A stretch of DNA of 64,000 nucleotides from Plutella xylostella. Lineage: Eukaryota > Arthropoda > Insecta > Lepidoptera > Plutellidae. The stretch lies in assembly GCF_932276165.1 (NCBI RefSeq), contig NC_064012.1, positions 7,695,501 to 7,759,500 of the forward strand. The letters run 5' to 3'. The position numbers and the translations under genes were made by a program. The first letter of the stretch is position 1, and each line of letters starts with the position of its first letter. Below the pieces are notes generated by a model, which saw only the letters and a list, made by a program, of their open reading frames with translations, made no database searches and had not been told where the DNA came from. Shown in pieces: positions 55,801 through 64,000 of this stretch.

Positions 55801-58426
55801 GCTTATAAATGAACACAATCACAGGTATGTACTTTATCAATATCCAAAGATTTTCAAACACTTCATTTGTTCGTAGGTGGTATTTATCTATTGCCATTAA
55901 ATTATTTAAATAATTCGTACGAAAAGCAACGTACCCCAGCAAACGGCGCTCCATTCCATCCGAGCCTGTCGCGATCGCGCTGCGGGGTCCTCTGCGGGGT
56001 CTTCCGGTCAGCATTCGACGCCATCTTGGCTTTAGCTCTCAAAGCGGCTCGCAACGGCACGTTCGCCCGCGCAGCCTCGACGCGCCCGTGCTGGCAGAAC
56101 TCGAGCAGAGCCACGCCCAGCGCCAGCGCGAGCCCACCGACCAGCACGTAGAATATCCCCGCCACTTGACTCAGTGTCATTTCTGTTATTGTATTCTCCT
56201 GGAATTTTATAAGGCGTATGATTAGGATATGTGACAGAACTATGTCGACAACGATCAGCGATAGACGTTTTTTAAAAGTACACTGGCGAGCAATAAAATA
56301 GTTCCACTTACAAATTTCCGACACAAAATCTCGCAATTTTTTAAAAACATTATAGACCTTTTATTTATTTACGTTTTAGTAGGTAATATTCTAATGCGCT
56401 GTTAAATAAATGTACTTCAATATTGCAGACAGCATCATTGAGCTAGCCTTTTCCGTTTATGATTAATTTGGTGCTGGAATTTTTTTAATACTCGCGAGTG
56501 TATTTATCTCAGCGATTCTAATTCGATTGTGTACAATGTAGTTTACAGTCAGGCTGGTGCAATAGTCGTTTTAAATGATCATTCATCTGAAATACAATGA
56601 TGCTAGGCTATATTTAAATATCTATCAAAAGGAAACTGTAGAACGCACATCCAAATATTTGATAAATTATGACAACTATTTGACCAGCCATGTTTTATTT
56701 AATGAGATTTTGCGATTTTACAATCGCACTACGTCATACAGCTCGATAAGCTAGCATTTACAGTAGCGAGTTTAGTTATTTGACAAGTAGTTCATAGAGA
56801 CTTGTCACTTTAACTGTCAAACAACTAAACTTGACTCTGTACTATCGAAGTGTAAATACGGCTTAACGACACATTTTATTATTTATATGTCCTGTACGTA
56901 TTGGTTGGCTAACTAGAAACCTACAAAAGTGGTAAAATAAATTGAAATTATTATTTACCTCATCTTTTTGTAACAAGCAGTCTTGTTGATCATTCCTCAT
57001 TAACCATTTTCTCAGTAGTTTCGATATAACTCCATTATTTTTCAGATTTTCCAGTGACAAGTTTATTCCTTCTCTGAAATATTTTTTCGTTAGGTATTTA
57101 TTTTTTATTGAAATTAAGTTGAGATTTTTGAGTTAGGGAAGAAAAGAAAATACCAATGCGAAATAAAAATTAAAATAACACACGAGGCAATATATTATTA
57201 TTATTATTCAATGTTATAAATTTCATAACATAGAGAAACTGTTTCCAAGATGAGTGTGGGTCAAAAATTGTCGGGCAGCAGGTTACAATACGACATTTAA
57301 AAGAATTTAAAAAACACTTTTGTCGTCGCTTTACGTAGTAGCTATTGTTGGCGGTGATTCAGTACGGTTCGCAGTCCTAGTCCTAGCTGCCACATTCGTC
57401 GATCCCGCATAGACTACAGCAGCGGCATCGTCCGATGAAAATTTACGATTTTTTGGTATTCAGCTGGGAATTACCTCACAAAGGTAAGATTTTATCTGGA
57501 TAGTCAATCTACTAGCGGAGCGGAAATCGACGCCGCTATTTCTGCCAAGCCATCGACTGTACGTTATTTAGCGTTTTAGCGGTTTTATTGCCAGTTTAAA
57601 ACTAGATATCGTTGGAACACTTTCAGGAATTAAAATGGAAGGAGTATAATGGAGTGAAGAAATAAATCAATTAATTATCAGGATTAATTAAATTTTAATC
57701 AGTGGTTGAACATGCTTTACTTTTGTAATCGTGTTTAACGGTAAGAAAGGTATGGTAATACAGTTTAACTTTTAATAAATTATACAATGACAAGGAGGCG
57801 AATAAAATAGTAAAAGATAATTTAACTAAGCATCATAGTAGTTTTAATCAGTAGGTATGTAAATTTAAAACATACCTTAGCGCAGATCCCTTAGTAGTAG
57901 CAATTGCAAAATCCACATAATTTTGCGCGCAATCGCTGGACATAGAATCGCAATCATCCAGAGCATACATTGCAGATTGATCGTCTGCCGATTTACCCAA
58001 GTTATTGTTTATGATCGAACGCATAGCCTGTAATATTTATAACATGTTACAATGTGAATTTAGTCGGTTATGATTTTATTATTATTGGACTAGGTATGAT
58101 GACAATTTTGTTTTAAAAGCAACATATATGTCCGACAATGCGGTATCAAAATGTGTCTTCTTAAGTTAGGAACATTCGCCGTTCTGCAGCCCTTATCAAG
58201 TCGCGCAGCTTTACCAACTTCTCTGTTGAAGCCATACCTTCTATAAAGAATGGCATTTGTTCTTACTTCGGTATCGGCGAGTGCGATCGCCGGCATGTTA
58301 GTAGTTTGTTGCGGCACTGAGATACGTTCCACAATCAGGTATGCAGCTAGGTTTGCCGTGTAAGAACACACCAAAATAAGAGCGAAGAACCACCATACTG
58401 TGCCTACTATTCTTCCTGAAAGTGAC
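49766..58426 (-). CDS. Ionotropic glutamate receptor, 3' half of gene (5' exons outside window)
   Basis: Exons at 58174(?)-58426, 57876-58027, 56959-57073, 55935-56198 and 49766-49834 encode the pore helix M3 (SYTANLAAYLIVERI), the second ligand-binding lobe and M4 (VAGIFYVLVGGLALALGVAL, LEFC), ending QASFTHV. iGluRs are tetrameric cation channels opened by glutamate at synapses, in the plasma membrane. The M4 sequence resembles AMPA/kainate receptors, but the S2 region is divergent, so the subtype stays open. The donor after M3 is uncertain: the obvious gtatgg at 58237 does not fit the phase of the next exon. The foldback transposon with the viral insertion lies immediately upstream, in the preceding intron. 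Confidence 0.85.
49835..50795. other. Glutamate receptor last intron, 3' part
   Basis: AT-rich, no recognised feature. Confidence 0.45.
50796..51095. mobile_element. Long-TIR element, compact copy (300 bp)
   Basis: The first 62 bases (tagacgcatttttcctgaaa onward) and the last 62 (ending tttcaggaaaaatgcgtcta) are inverse copies with one mismatch. The interior 50841-51012 is an inverse copy of 55532-55704, at the far end of the larger element next door. It includes a core promoter. Confidence 0.82.
50976..51012 (+). promoter_or_regulatory. TATA box plus initiator inside the long-TIR repeat
   Basis: tatataaata at 50976-50985 is followed by tcagtt at 51006-51011. The A of the initiator lies 30 bases after the start of TATAAATA, the canonical arthropod spacing. 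The same pair occurs inverted at about 55530-55570. Confidence 0.6.
51500..53820. other. Interior of the large element, no firm gene
   Basis: Minus-strand frames at 52396-52593 (MNVTVIRCSTLISMSKEFFL) and 53278-53475 (MIMIGVSSRFLSGTILAVFL) start with hydrophobic segments and look weakly coding, but I do not recognise them. They could be exons of the gene whose first exon may lie at 53823-53910. Confidence 0.3.
53823..53910 (-). CDS. Possible first exon of an unknown membrane protein
   Basis: ATG at 53908-53910 opens MSLLKKLSNAAFVINCLKII, GLLMGMVTH, directly followed by a consensus donor (cacg then gtaagtac). The Lys-rich start and a 20-residue hydrophobic segment suggest a membrane protein of several passes. 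No family was recognised and no downstream exon can be joined with confidence. Confidence 0.35.
54355..54800. repeat. GC-rich minisatellite, units of about 51-57 bp
   Basis: Seven to eight imperfect units built on gctgcgatgcaggtggcac, aaaccggtggccagggccag and gaccgggtgtac, with variants (cagcgcaggagcacagggcc). Because unit lengths are mostly multiples of three, five or more frames stay open across it on both strands. None of these is taken as a protein. Confidence 0.85.
54801..55180. other. Unassigned sequence beside the minisatellite
   Basis: No recognised feature; returns to AT-rich composition after about 54950. Confidence 0.4.
55532..55572 (-). promoter_or_regulatory. TATA box plus initiator, right-hand copy
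   Basis: The minus strand reads cctatataaatagagtgagt, then cgcccgcgcgcctcagttgg, an inverse copy of 50970-51012. It would drive transcription inward through the GC-rich leader at 55530-55180. Confidence 0.55.
55935..56198 (-). CDS. Glutamate receptor exon with M4
   Basis: Acceptor ccag, 88 codons, donor gtacgt. Encodes ENTITEMTLSQVAGIFYVLV, GGLALALGVALLEFCQHGRV, then a basic cytoplasmic tail (RAALRAKAKMASNADRKTPQ, RTPQRDRDRLGWNGAPFAG). It is very GC-rich compared with the neighbouring introns. Confidence 0.85.
56275..56490 (+). repeat. aaaaagttccac-family repeat, copy 3 (uninterrupted)
   Basis: caataaaatagttccactta, ttatttacgttttagtaggt, gcgctgttaaataaatgtac, attgcagacagcatcattga and gctagccttttccgtttatg in the same order as the other copies. 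It lies in a receptor intron. Confidence 0.65.
56491..56958. other. Glutamate receptor intron, unassigned
   Basis: AT-rich, no recognised feature. Confidence 0.45.
56959..57073 (-). CDS. Glutamate receptor exon (end of S2 lobe)
   Basis: 115 nt with acceptor ttcag and donor gtaaat. Encodes REGINLSLENLKNNGVISKL, LRKWLMRNDQQDCLLQKDE. The pattern of a helix ending in LxxKW and a Cys before M4 is standard for the S2 lobe. Confidence 0.8.
57074..57875. other. Glutamate receptor intron with an ATT run
   Basis: Contains a short ATT microsatellite near 57192-57210 and a 120-base open minus frame (FSSDDAAAVVYAGSTNVAAR) that may be transposon-derived. Otherwise nothing was recognised. Confidence 0.4.
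57876..58027 (-). CDS. Glutamate receptor exon (middle of S2 lobe)
   Basis: 152 nt with acceptor acag and donor gtatgt. Encodes AMRSIINNNLGKSADDQSAM, YALDDCDSMSSDCAQNYVDF, AIATTKGSALR. YVDFAIATTKGSALRE corresponds to the GYGIATPKGS region of AMPA-type receptors but is divergent. Confidence 0.78.
58174..58426 (-). CDS. Glutamate receptor exon with M3 gate
   Basis: Acceptor tttag at 58427-58428. Encodes SLSGRIVGTVWWFFALILVC, SYTANLAAYLIVERISVPQQ and further open frame. SYTANLAAYL is the channel-gate motif of all iGluRs. The 3' boundary is a guess chosen for phase 0 (aat then gttcct), because the better-looking gtatgg at 58237 gives the wrong phase. Confidence 0.75.
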
Positions 58427-58744
58427 CTAAAAGAAAATAAAATAATTGTTTATGCTATTAATTACGACATATACAGGGTGATTGGAAAGTCGATGTATTC
58501 CTTTAAATGGGTTGTAGTCGAAGGCATTTCCAGTCGATTGAACCCCATAATGCATTATCCGAAAATCAACCATTTCTGAGTTATTTAAGTTTTAAGTTTT
58601 TTTTTAAATTTTGCCAAAATTTATGTTTAAAAGCAAAATATTTCAAAAACCAACGATTTTTTTAATACTTTTTTAATTGTTTTGCATTGGTGACACCTTA
58701 GTCAACTAATCATTATCATTAATTGCGTAATAGCGCGAAAGAGC

Positions 58745-60640
58745 GTGGCCATATCACTCGGCCTAGCCTCTCTCCTAAATGGGAGCACATCGAAGGCTAC
58801 CATGAAGCGTAAAGCCTACGACGCATTGCCAGTAACCCTAGTGGGAAATCAGCCCTGCAGACTAGTGCGATGGCGTAACAAGACCATCGCACTATTCGAG
58901 TGGGCCGACGACACCCCGTTCGTTCAGGCATGCTCATGGCTCAGTAAGCTTGGAGAGATAGCGCTAGACAGTAACGTCCCCAGGATAATAAGCGTAGACG
59001 CAATGGTGATCGAGTATAGGAAAGGCGAAATTGTTGACCAGCTGGGTTGCCGAAAAGCCTCAAAACATCATGAAATAGTGGTGTACGAGGACAGAGGCGA
59101 AGACCTAAGCTTTCTCAAAGGTCATATACTTGCGAGGGGCATTGACAACTGCCACCAACAAGCCGAATACTTGGTCACCGGATCTGAACGCCTACAGGAG
59201 AGGATGACCGCTGGGGCTGTCGCCGCTTCAGAACAACGGAACATGGAAAGGAGGATGCACAATTTAACATCGCAAGGGCGTGTCCAAGGGTTCCTCCAGG
59301 CTTTTAAAGCAGCTGCCTCAAGCCTTATAGGAAAACCACAGAGGACACCCGAGAGGCGCCAAATCTCCAGAGAACCTAAAACTGGAAAAAGGCTTGCCCA
59401 GAGGAAAATTACTCGAGCGGATATGGGCCAGGTGGTCCCACCGAAGCTGAAAACAGCTACCACCTCAAACGACCATCTAGAGAATGCCGCCATCGAATTT
59501 ATGGCAATTACAACCGCCACAAAGCAGGTAAATCTCTTGTCCTGCAAAACGATCATGCAGACCTACAGGCAAGAGAACGAAAGCCGGCTAAAAGTTTTAC
59601 TCGAGGAGGCCGAAGCCTGCATATACGATAACAGTAGTTGCCAAGTCCTCAGAGGCAAAATGACTGGAGCGTATATGGCGGCTTATAGCGAGGAATGCGG
59701 ATTCGTGCCCTGGGAACGCAACATCCCGAAACTCACTCTCCCACACAACAACCAAATGGTGGTCGTAGCTCAGTGTACCAGGATTATGCTAGAGGACAAA
59801 ATCCTAGCAAAAGCGGAAACCATTAACGCTACCTGGAATAGCTGGACGATGCCCACCATCGCTTGGGTGAACGGGGTACCTGGATGTGGGAAGACAACCT
59901 GGGTGGTAAATAACTTCGATGTGAGTAAAGACACCATTATCACCACGACAACTGAGGCGGCCGTCGATATACGAAACAGGCTAGCGCATAGGATCGGGGA
60001 CATGGTTAGAACTAGGGTACGTACGATGGCATCAGTCCTAGTAAACGGCTTTAGAGAACATGTCGGATGCCAACGCCTGATAATTGACGAGGCCCTGATG
60101 AACCATTTCGGGGCAATCGTAATTGCCGCCCGCCTGTCCCGTGCCAGTGATATTGCTCTAATCGGAGACATCAACCAGCTACCGTACATAGACAGAGAGA
60201 ACCTATTCGAACTAAGGTACAGTCGCCCAACACTGGTAGCAAACATCACCCAGGAGCTGTTGTGCTCATATAGAAACCCCATGGATGTTGCATACGCCCT
60301 AAGAGAAGTATACTCAGGCATATACGCAGCCACAACGCGTATCCAATCCCTGCAGCTGAAAAGGTTTACAGACGCAGCAATTCCAAAATCCCAAACCAAC
60401 ACTCTATTCCTGACGCATACACAGGAAGAAAAAGAGACCCTGACCAGCCAAGGGTTTGGAGAAGGAACGGGATCACGCGTCTTAACCATACACGAAGCAC
60501 AGGGATTGACGTACGAATCAATAACAGCACCTAAGAAACGGATCCTCGAGTACAACCTAAAGATGGCAATAAAAAATCGGGACAAAGAGGTCGTTGCCCA
60601 GCAATCAAGGCTTTTGGCAACGCAAAATGGAGCGGAATAG
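58745..60640 (+). CDS. Endogenous viral element: alphavirus-like superfamily-1 helicase frame
   Basis: An open frame of 631 codons from a GTG, open further upstream; the first ATG is residue 20. Residues 1-330 are unassigned. Residues 370-590 form an SF1 helicase: motif I GVPGCGKT (377-384), motif II DEA (448-450), motif III GDINQLPY (474-481), CSYRNP (507-512) and motif V TIHEAQGLTY (581-590). In the virus family this domain unwinds RNA or removes the 5' phosphate during capping. Motif VI with its arginine is absent; the last 30 residues look unrelated to the family. Base composition is far more GC-rich than the flanks. Closest type by motif pattern is virga/nege-like plus-strand RNA viruses of insects and plants. 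It is a fossil or domesticated copy, not a virus. Confidence 0.85.
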   Translation: MAISLGLASLLNGSTSKATMKRKAYDALPVTLVGNQPCRLVRWRNKTIALFEWADDTPFVQACSWLSKLGEIALDSNVPRIISVDAMVIEYRKGEIVDQLGCRKASKHHEIVVYEDRGEDLSFLKGHILARGIDNCHQQAEYLVTGSERLQERMTAGAVAASEQRNMERRMHNLTSQGRVQGFLQAFKAAASSLIGKPQRTPERRQISREPKTGKRLAQRKITRADMGQVVPPKLKTATTSNDHLENAAIEFMAITTATKQVNLLSCKTIMQTYRQENESRLKVLLEEAEACIYDNSSCQVLRGKMTGAYMAAYSEECGFVPWERNIPKLTLPHNNQMVVVAQCTRIMLEDKILAKAETINATWNSWTMPTIAWVNGVPGCGKTTWVVNNFDVSKDTIITTTTEAAVDIRNRLAHRIGDMVRTRVRTMASVLVNGFREHVGCQRLIIDEALMNHFGAIVIAARLSRASDIALIGDINQLPYIDRENLFELRYSRPTLVANITQELLCSYRNPMDVAYALREVYSGIYAATTRIQSLQLKRFTDAAIPKSQTNTLFLTHTQEEKETLTSQGFGEGTGSRVLTIHEAQGLTYESITAPKKRILEYNLKMAIKNRDKEVVAQQSRLLATQNGAE

Positions 60641-61009
60641 GAGAATTTTGATTTTAATTTTATATTGACGGCCAAACCGTATTGCATGTATTTTATAGTT
60701 TTGTTATGTATAGTATATAGCATGTATTGTATAGTTTTGATATGTAGGTATTGTATAGTATATCATGAATTAATATTATCTGTATAAGAACTAACCAATA
60801 AAATTAAGATAGTTTTAAGAACACTGTCACACATTAACACCAGGCAAAACAACAGCGATGACAAAAAGGAGTGTGTGGCCACTGACAGGCGTCTGTTAAG
60901 TTCTCTGAAGACAGCTGACATTGGCCCTACCCTTCAAATGTTTGTTGCCATTATAATTGTAAGTGTGACTGTGTGAAACAAAGAAAAAAAAAAAAAAAAA
61001 AAAAAAAAC

Positions 61010-61117
61010 AAGAAATGCACAACTGGGGGTTTTTAGTCGGTTAAAGGCCGACACTACCTGGGTCCCCTTCCCAGGTGTCTGTGTAGATTTTCCTCCAGGA
61101 GTGCAAAAAAAAAAAAA
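61010..61117 (+). repeat. LINE-like 3' UTR segment with poly(A) inside the viral insertion
   Basis: The stretch from actgggggtttttagtcggt through cgacactacctgggtcccct and tgtgtagattttcctccagg to a 13-base A run resembles 3' ends of lepidopteran jockey/R1-type LINEs. It directly follows the 25-base poly(A) that ends the virus-bearing segment. Confidence 0.45.
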
Positions 61118-62709
61118 TATTATTAATAATATATAGGTATATATATATAAATGATAAAATATATATATTATAAGCTTCCACATTGAGTAGTGAGTAGTTA
61201 AAAGATGAAGACAAAAAACAACCAAACTCTCACAATATATTGATCTCTCAAAAAGGCACGGACATAAAGTCTGTGGAGTGATAATAAAATCTTTAAAAAA
61301 AAAAAAAAAAAAATAATTGCGTAATATTTAACTTAATTTAGACACAGTGCTTCAAAATAGATGAAACATTAAGAAAAATTTACGAAAGATGAAAATAAAA
61401 AAGCTAATTTAAAAAAGAATTTTATCTGACAATTTTTCAGGCACTACAGCTTAGAAACATAATCAATTTATAAGCTTTAAAATGACATATTCCAATCTAA
61501 AATAGATTAAGGTATGACCAAGATATAACCAAAACAACTGCATAGGCGGGCAAATCTCAGTAGGGAAACAAACTACATTTTGTTTCAATTTTAAGGTAAA
61601 ATGTCTTATAACTGCACTTTTTAGAGCTCCGAACCGTTTCCTAATTATTGTTCTCCGATAGCGCGGTCCCTCAAAGGCACAGATCGACTACAAGGTTGCT
61701 TCACCGAAATAATGCTTGTCCGATAACACGGTTAGCCGGAAGTACTTTTTGATGACGATAGGTTCAAAGATAGAATGCTTTTTGACTGCCCAGTTTAACC
61801 ACCAAATTACATCTCCTATAAGTCTATTCGGTGAAACTTTTCAGCTAAAATATTTGGCACAGTGTTTGAACACGTTGAATTTAAAACAATCATTATAAAA
61901 CAGTGCTTTTGTCACGTGCAGTAGCATTGGCCAGTAGGCCAATCATGTTTTCGGCGAATTAACCGTCGTCGAACAGTATTTTTATGGAACCGGGTTGTGA
62001 AGAATTATTTTGTTTTACCAATCATAATTGAAAATTACAATCGGCTAACCGTGTTATCGGACAAGCATTATTTCGGTGAAACGACCTTGTCCTAGATCAG
62101 TGCATTTGAGGAACCGCACTATTGGAACACAATAATTTGTAAACGGTTCGGATAAGTCCAGTTAAAATACTTTTTACCTTAAAATTTGAACAAAATCTTG
62201 TTTGTTTCCCTACTGAGATTTGCCCGCCTATGCGGTTGTTTTGGCTATATCTTGGCCATACCTTAATCGATTTTAGATTGGAATATGTCATTTTAAAGCT
62301 TATAAATTGATTATGTTTTTAAGCTGTAGTGCCTGAAAAATTGTCAGATAAAATTCTTTTTTAAATTAGCTTTTTTATTTTCATCTTTCGTAAATTTTTC
62401 TTAATGTTTCATCTATTTTGAAGCACTGTGTCTAAATTAAGTTAAATATTACGCAATTAATGATTATGATTAGTTGACTAAGGTGTCACCAACGCAAAAC
62501 AATAAAAAAAGTATTAAAAAAATCGTTGGTTTTTGAAATATTTTGCTTTTAAACATAAATTTTGGCAAAATTTAAAAAAAAACTTAAAACTTAAATAACT
62601 CAGAAATGGTTGATTTTCGGATTGTGCATTATGGGGTTCAATCAACTGGAAATTCCATCGACTACAACCCATTTAAAGGAATACATCGACTTACCAATCA
62701 CCCTGTATA

Positions 62710-63272
62710 CAATAAATAAATACTAGAAGTACTTTTGTAAAACCTGTAAATAAACCTAAATGTCATAAATAAAAATACACTACTCTAAATAAATGAAACA
62801 TGAATGTTTTCTCATGATTAAAAGCTACAAACACGTCTGTTGGTATAAAATAAAGAAGGCAAAGCGAAGAACTATCTAAATGTTAACTTTAAATCTGACG
62901 TTCTTATCAAAGGCTTTGCGTTAGAACCGAAATGCACTGCAATATACATGTGGTATACTGGTATTACGAGTATTCCACACGTTGTTATGTAAGTATGTTT
63001 GTCGATCTAACACAGCCCCACTGCGGATCCCACATAACCAAACCATACCAATTAATTTGTACAAGCATTCACCAACGGAAACCCGATAAATGTTGGAAAG
63101 CAAAGGTTACCGGGATGCCAGCATATTCCCAATACCGAACATCTCTTAAATTGCAGCAATTGTGATGTATCTTATAAAGTAAAGGGATAGATAGAGTAGA
63201 TAGACGTACGAATAAGTACGCATACTTAAAGCTCGGCGAACTTTTTTGTGAAGCACGCGAATTTAAGGTGAT
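62710..63272. other. Unassigned sequence upstream of the foldback element
   Basis: AT-rich. Minus-strand frames at 62921-63103 and 63069-63305 were checked for earlier glutamate receptor exons and show no convincing match. Confidence 0.4.
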
Positions 63273-63842
63273 AAAACCGGCCAAGTGCGAGTCGGGCTCG
63301 CGCACAAAGGGTTCCGTAGCAGCAAAATTACAGTTAAATCAACCTATCTCAAAAACTATAAGAGATACTTTGATCAAACCAAAAATCGTTGAAAGAGTTA
63401 ATTAGCATGCATCACCTCTATTTTTTTTAGAATTTTATACCCCGTAGTTATAAAAATAGAGGGGGGGGACATACTTTTTACGACTTTGAGAGCTGATATC
63501 TCAAAAACCGTTCACTTTAAGAAAAATGTTTTTTAGAAAACTTTATATCATTTTAAAAGACCTTTCCATTGATACCCCACACGGGTATGTACATCGAAAA
63601 AAAAAATTTCATCCCTCAGTTACATGTATGGGGGGCCCCACCCCCAATTCTTTTTTTTACTATTTAGTGTCATATTTTTGTAGCGGTTCATACAACACAT
63701 ATTCCCATCAAATTTCATCACTGTAGTACTTATAGTTTCCGAGTAAATCGGCTGTGACAGACGGACAGACGGACAGACGGACAGACGGACATGACGAAAC
63801 TATAAGGGTTCCGTTTTTGCCATTTTGGCTACGGAACCCTAA
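63273..63842 (+). repeat. aaccggcc...ggaaccct repeat (copy 2)
   Basis: Begins aaaaccggccaagtgcgagt, then cgggctcgcgcacaaagggt, and ends gacagacggacagacggaca, then ggctacggaaccct. Same family and orientation as 20248-20918. Contains a run of agacggac units at about 63760-63792. Confidence 0.8.
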
Positions 63843-64000
63843 TAAACGGGCGAAACAGGATGTCGAGCCATAAGTACGCGTATCTACTTATTCGCATGTC
63901 TATCTGGCTCTTTAGAAGTCTTTAGGCGAATGATCTTTATTTATTTGTTTTTGTCTAAAGAAATTTGAACGGTAATTCTCAAAATGCCACCCTGAATGTA
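63843..64000. other. Unassigned sequence at window end
   Basis: No recognised feature. Confidence 0.4.

Larger units (their letters stand above)
58732..61313 (+). mobile_element. Retroposed virus-derived insertion with 12-bp target duplication
   Basis: Bracketed by the perfect direct repeat taattgcgtaat (58720-58731 and 61314-61325) and ending in 19 A residues preceded by AATAAA (61283-61288). The interior is a helicase frame (to 60640), an AT-rich trailer, poly(A) at 60984-61008, a GC-richer block like a LINE 3' UTR ending in poly(A) at 61105-61117, an AT-rich block and the final poly(A). The structure indicates LINE-driven reverse transcription of RNA. The frame is already open at the first base, so the 5' end is truncated. 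Confidence 0.88.
58472..62707. mobile_element. Foldback DNA transposon with about 665-bp arms, interrupted by the viral insertion
   Basis: The left end tacagggtgattggaaagtc is the inverse of the right end gacttaccaatcaccctgta (one mismatch). TA lies on both sides (58470-58471, 62708-62709). After removal of 58732-61325, the left arm continues from 61326 to about 61740 and pairs with about 62040-62707. The loop is about 61740-62040. No transposase inside. Related fragments lie at 21287-21415 and 39344-39595. Confidence 0.85.

Noticed and set aside
59770..60723. 317-codon minus-strand open frame
   Set aside because: It lies fully antisense to the helicase frame, has no domain sense and reflects the codon composition of the other strand.
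62921..63305. Earlier exon of the glutamate receptor
   Set aside because: The minus-strand translations (for example RDVRYWEYAGIPVTFAF) lack M1, M2 or S1 motifs and good splice sites.
1..64000. CRISPR arrays, operons, bacterial features
   Set aside because: None seen; composition, introns and repeats are those of an insect nuclear genome.

Overview
The window looks like nuclear DNA of a moth or butterfly (Lepidoptera). It is AT-rich, its genes are split by long introns, and it is packed with decayed transposons of types common in that order. There is no bacterial gene organisation. Two neuronal ligand-gated ion-channel genes, both on the minus strand, are the host backbone. Everything else sits around or inside their introns.

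Host gene 1 (11422-28378, minus) is a complete GABA-gated chloride channel gene of the Rdl type. All exon junctions could be placed at GT/AG sites with consistent phase, giving a 485-residue protein. It has two pairs of mutually exclusive exons: 68-nt exons 3a/3b at 18.5-18.9 kb and 138-nt exons 6c/6d at 13.9-14.4 kb. The M2 2' residue is alanine, the form known as dieldrin-sensitive. A GC-rich block covers exon 1 and its upstream flank.

Host gene 2 (49766 to at least 58426, minus, 5' part outside the window) is the 3' half of an ionotropic glutamate receptor: pore helix M3 with SYTANLAAYL, the S2 ligand-binding half, M4 and a small separate C-terminal exon. Its last intron (about 6 kb) holds a long inverted-repeat element with its own core promoter and a GC-rich minisatellite.

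Region by region: 0-4.6 kb holds nested LINE relics (an R2-like element and two RTE elements, one inserted in the other with a 12-bp target duplication) and a tRNA-derived SINE. 4.6-11.4 kb is AT-rich DNA with nothing recognised. 11.4-28.4 kb is Rdl, whose introns carry a MADF-bearing non-autonomous Harbinger, MITEs, a perfect 33-bp hairpin, a Copia relic and one possible unknown exon. 28.7-39.3 kb is a transposon cluster: a hAT element, BEL/Pao with a mariner-type MITE inside, an R2-like retrotransposon, an ACAGGGTG-ended DNA transposon and a mariner-like transposase relic. 39.6-45.1 kb is a PIF/Harbinger element with an apparently intact five-exon DNA-binding protein and a broken convergent transposase, followed by tandem MITEs and a 5S-rRNA-derived SINE. 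45-49.7 kb holds a Helitron-like element and other repeats. 49.8-58.4 kb is the glutamate receptor. 58.5-62.7 kb is a foldback transposon interrupted by a virus-derived insertion.

The most notable feature is the insertion at 58732-61313. It carries an open frame of at least 631 codons encoding a superfamily-1 helicase of the alphavirus-like (virga/nege-like) type. It is followed by three poly(A) tracts and bracketed by a perfect 12-bp target-site duplication inside one arm of the foldback element. This structure points to reverse transcription of a chimeric polyadenylated RNA by a LINE, not assembly contamination. The frame is undamaged but lacks helicase motif VI.
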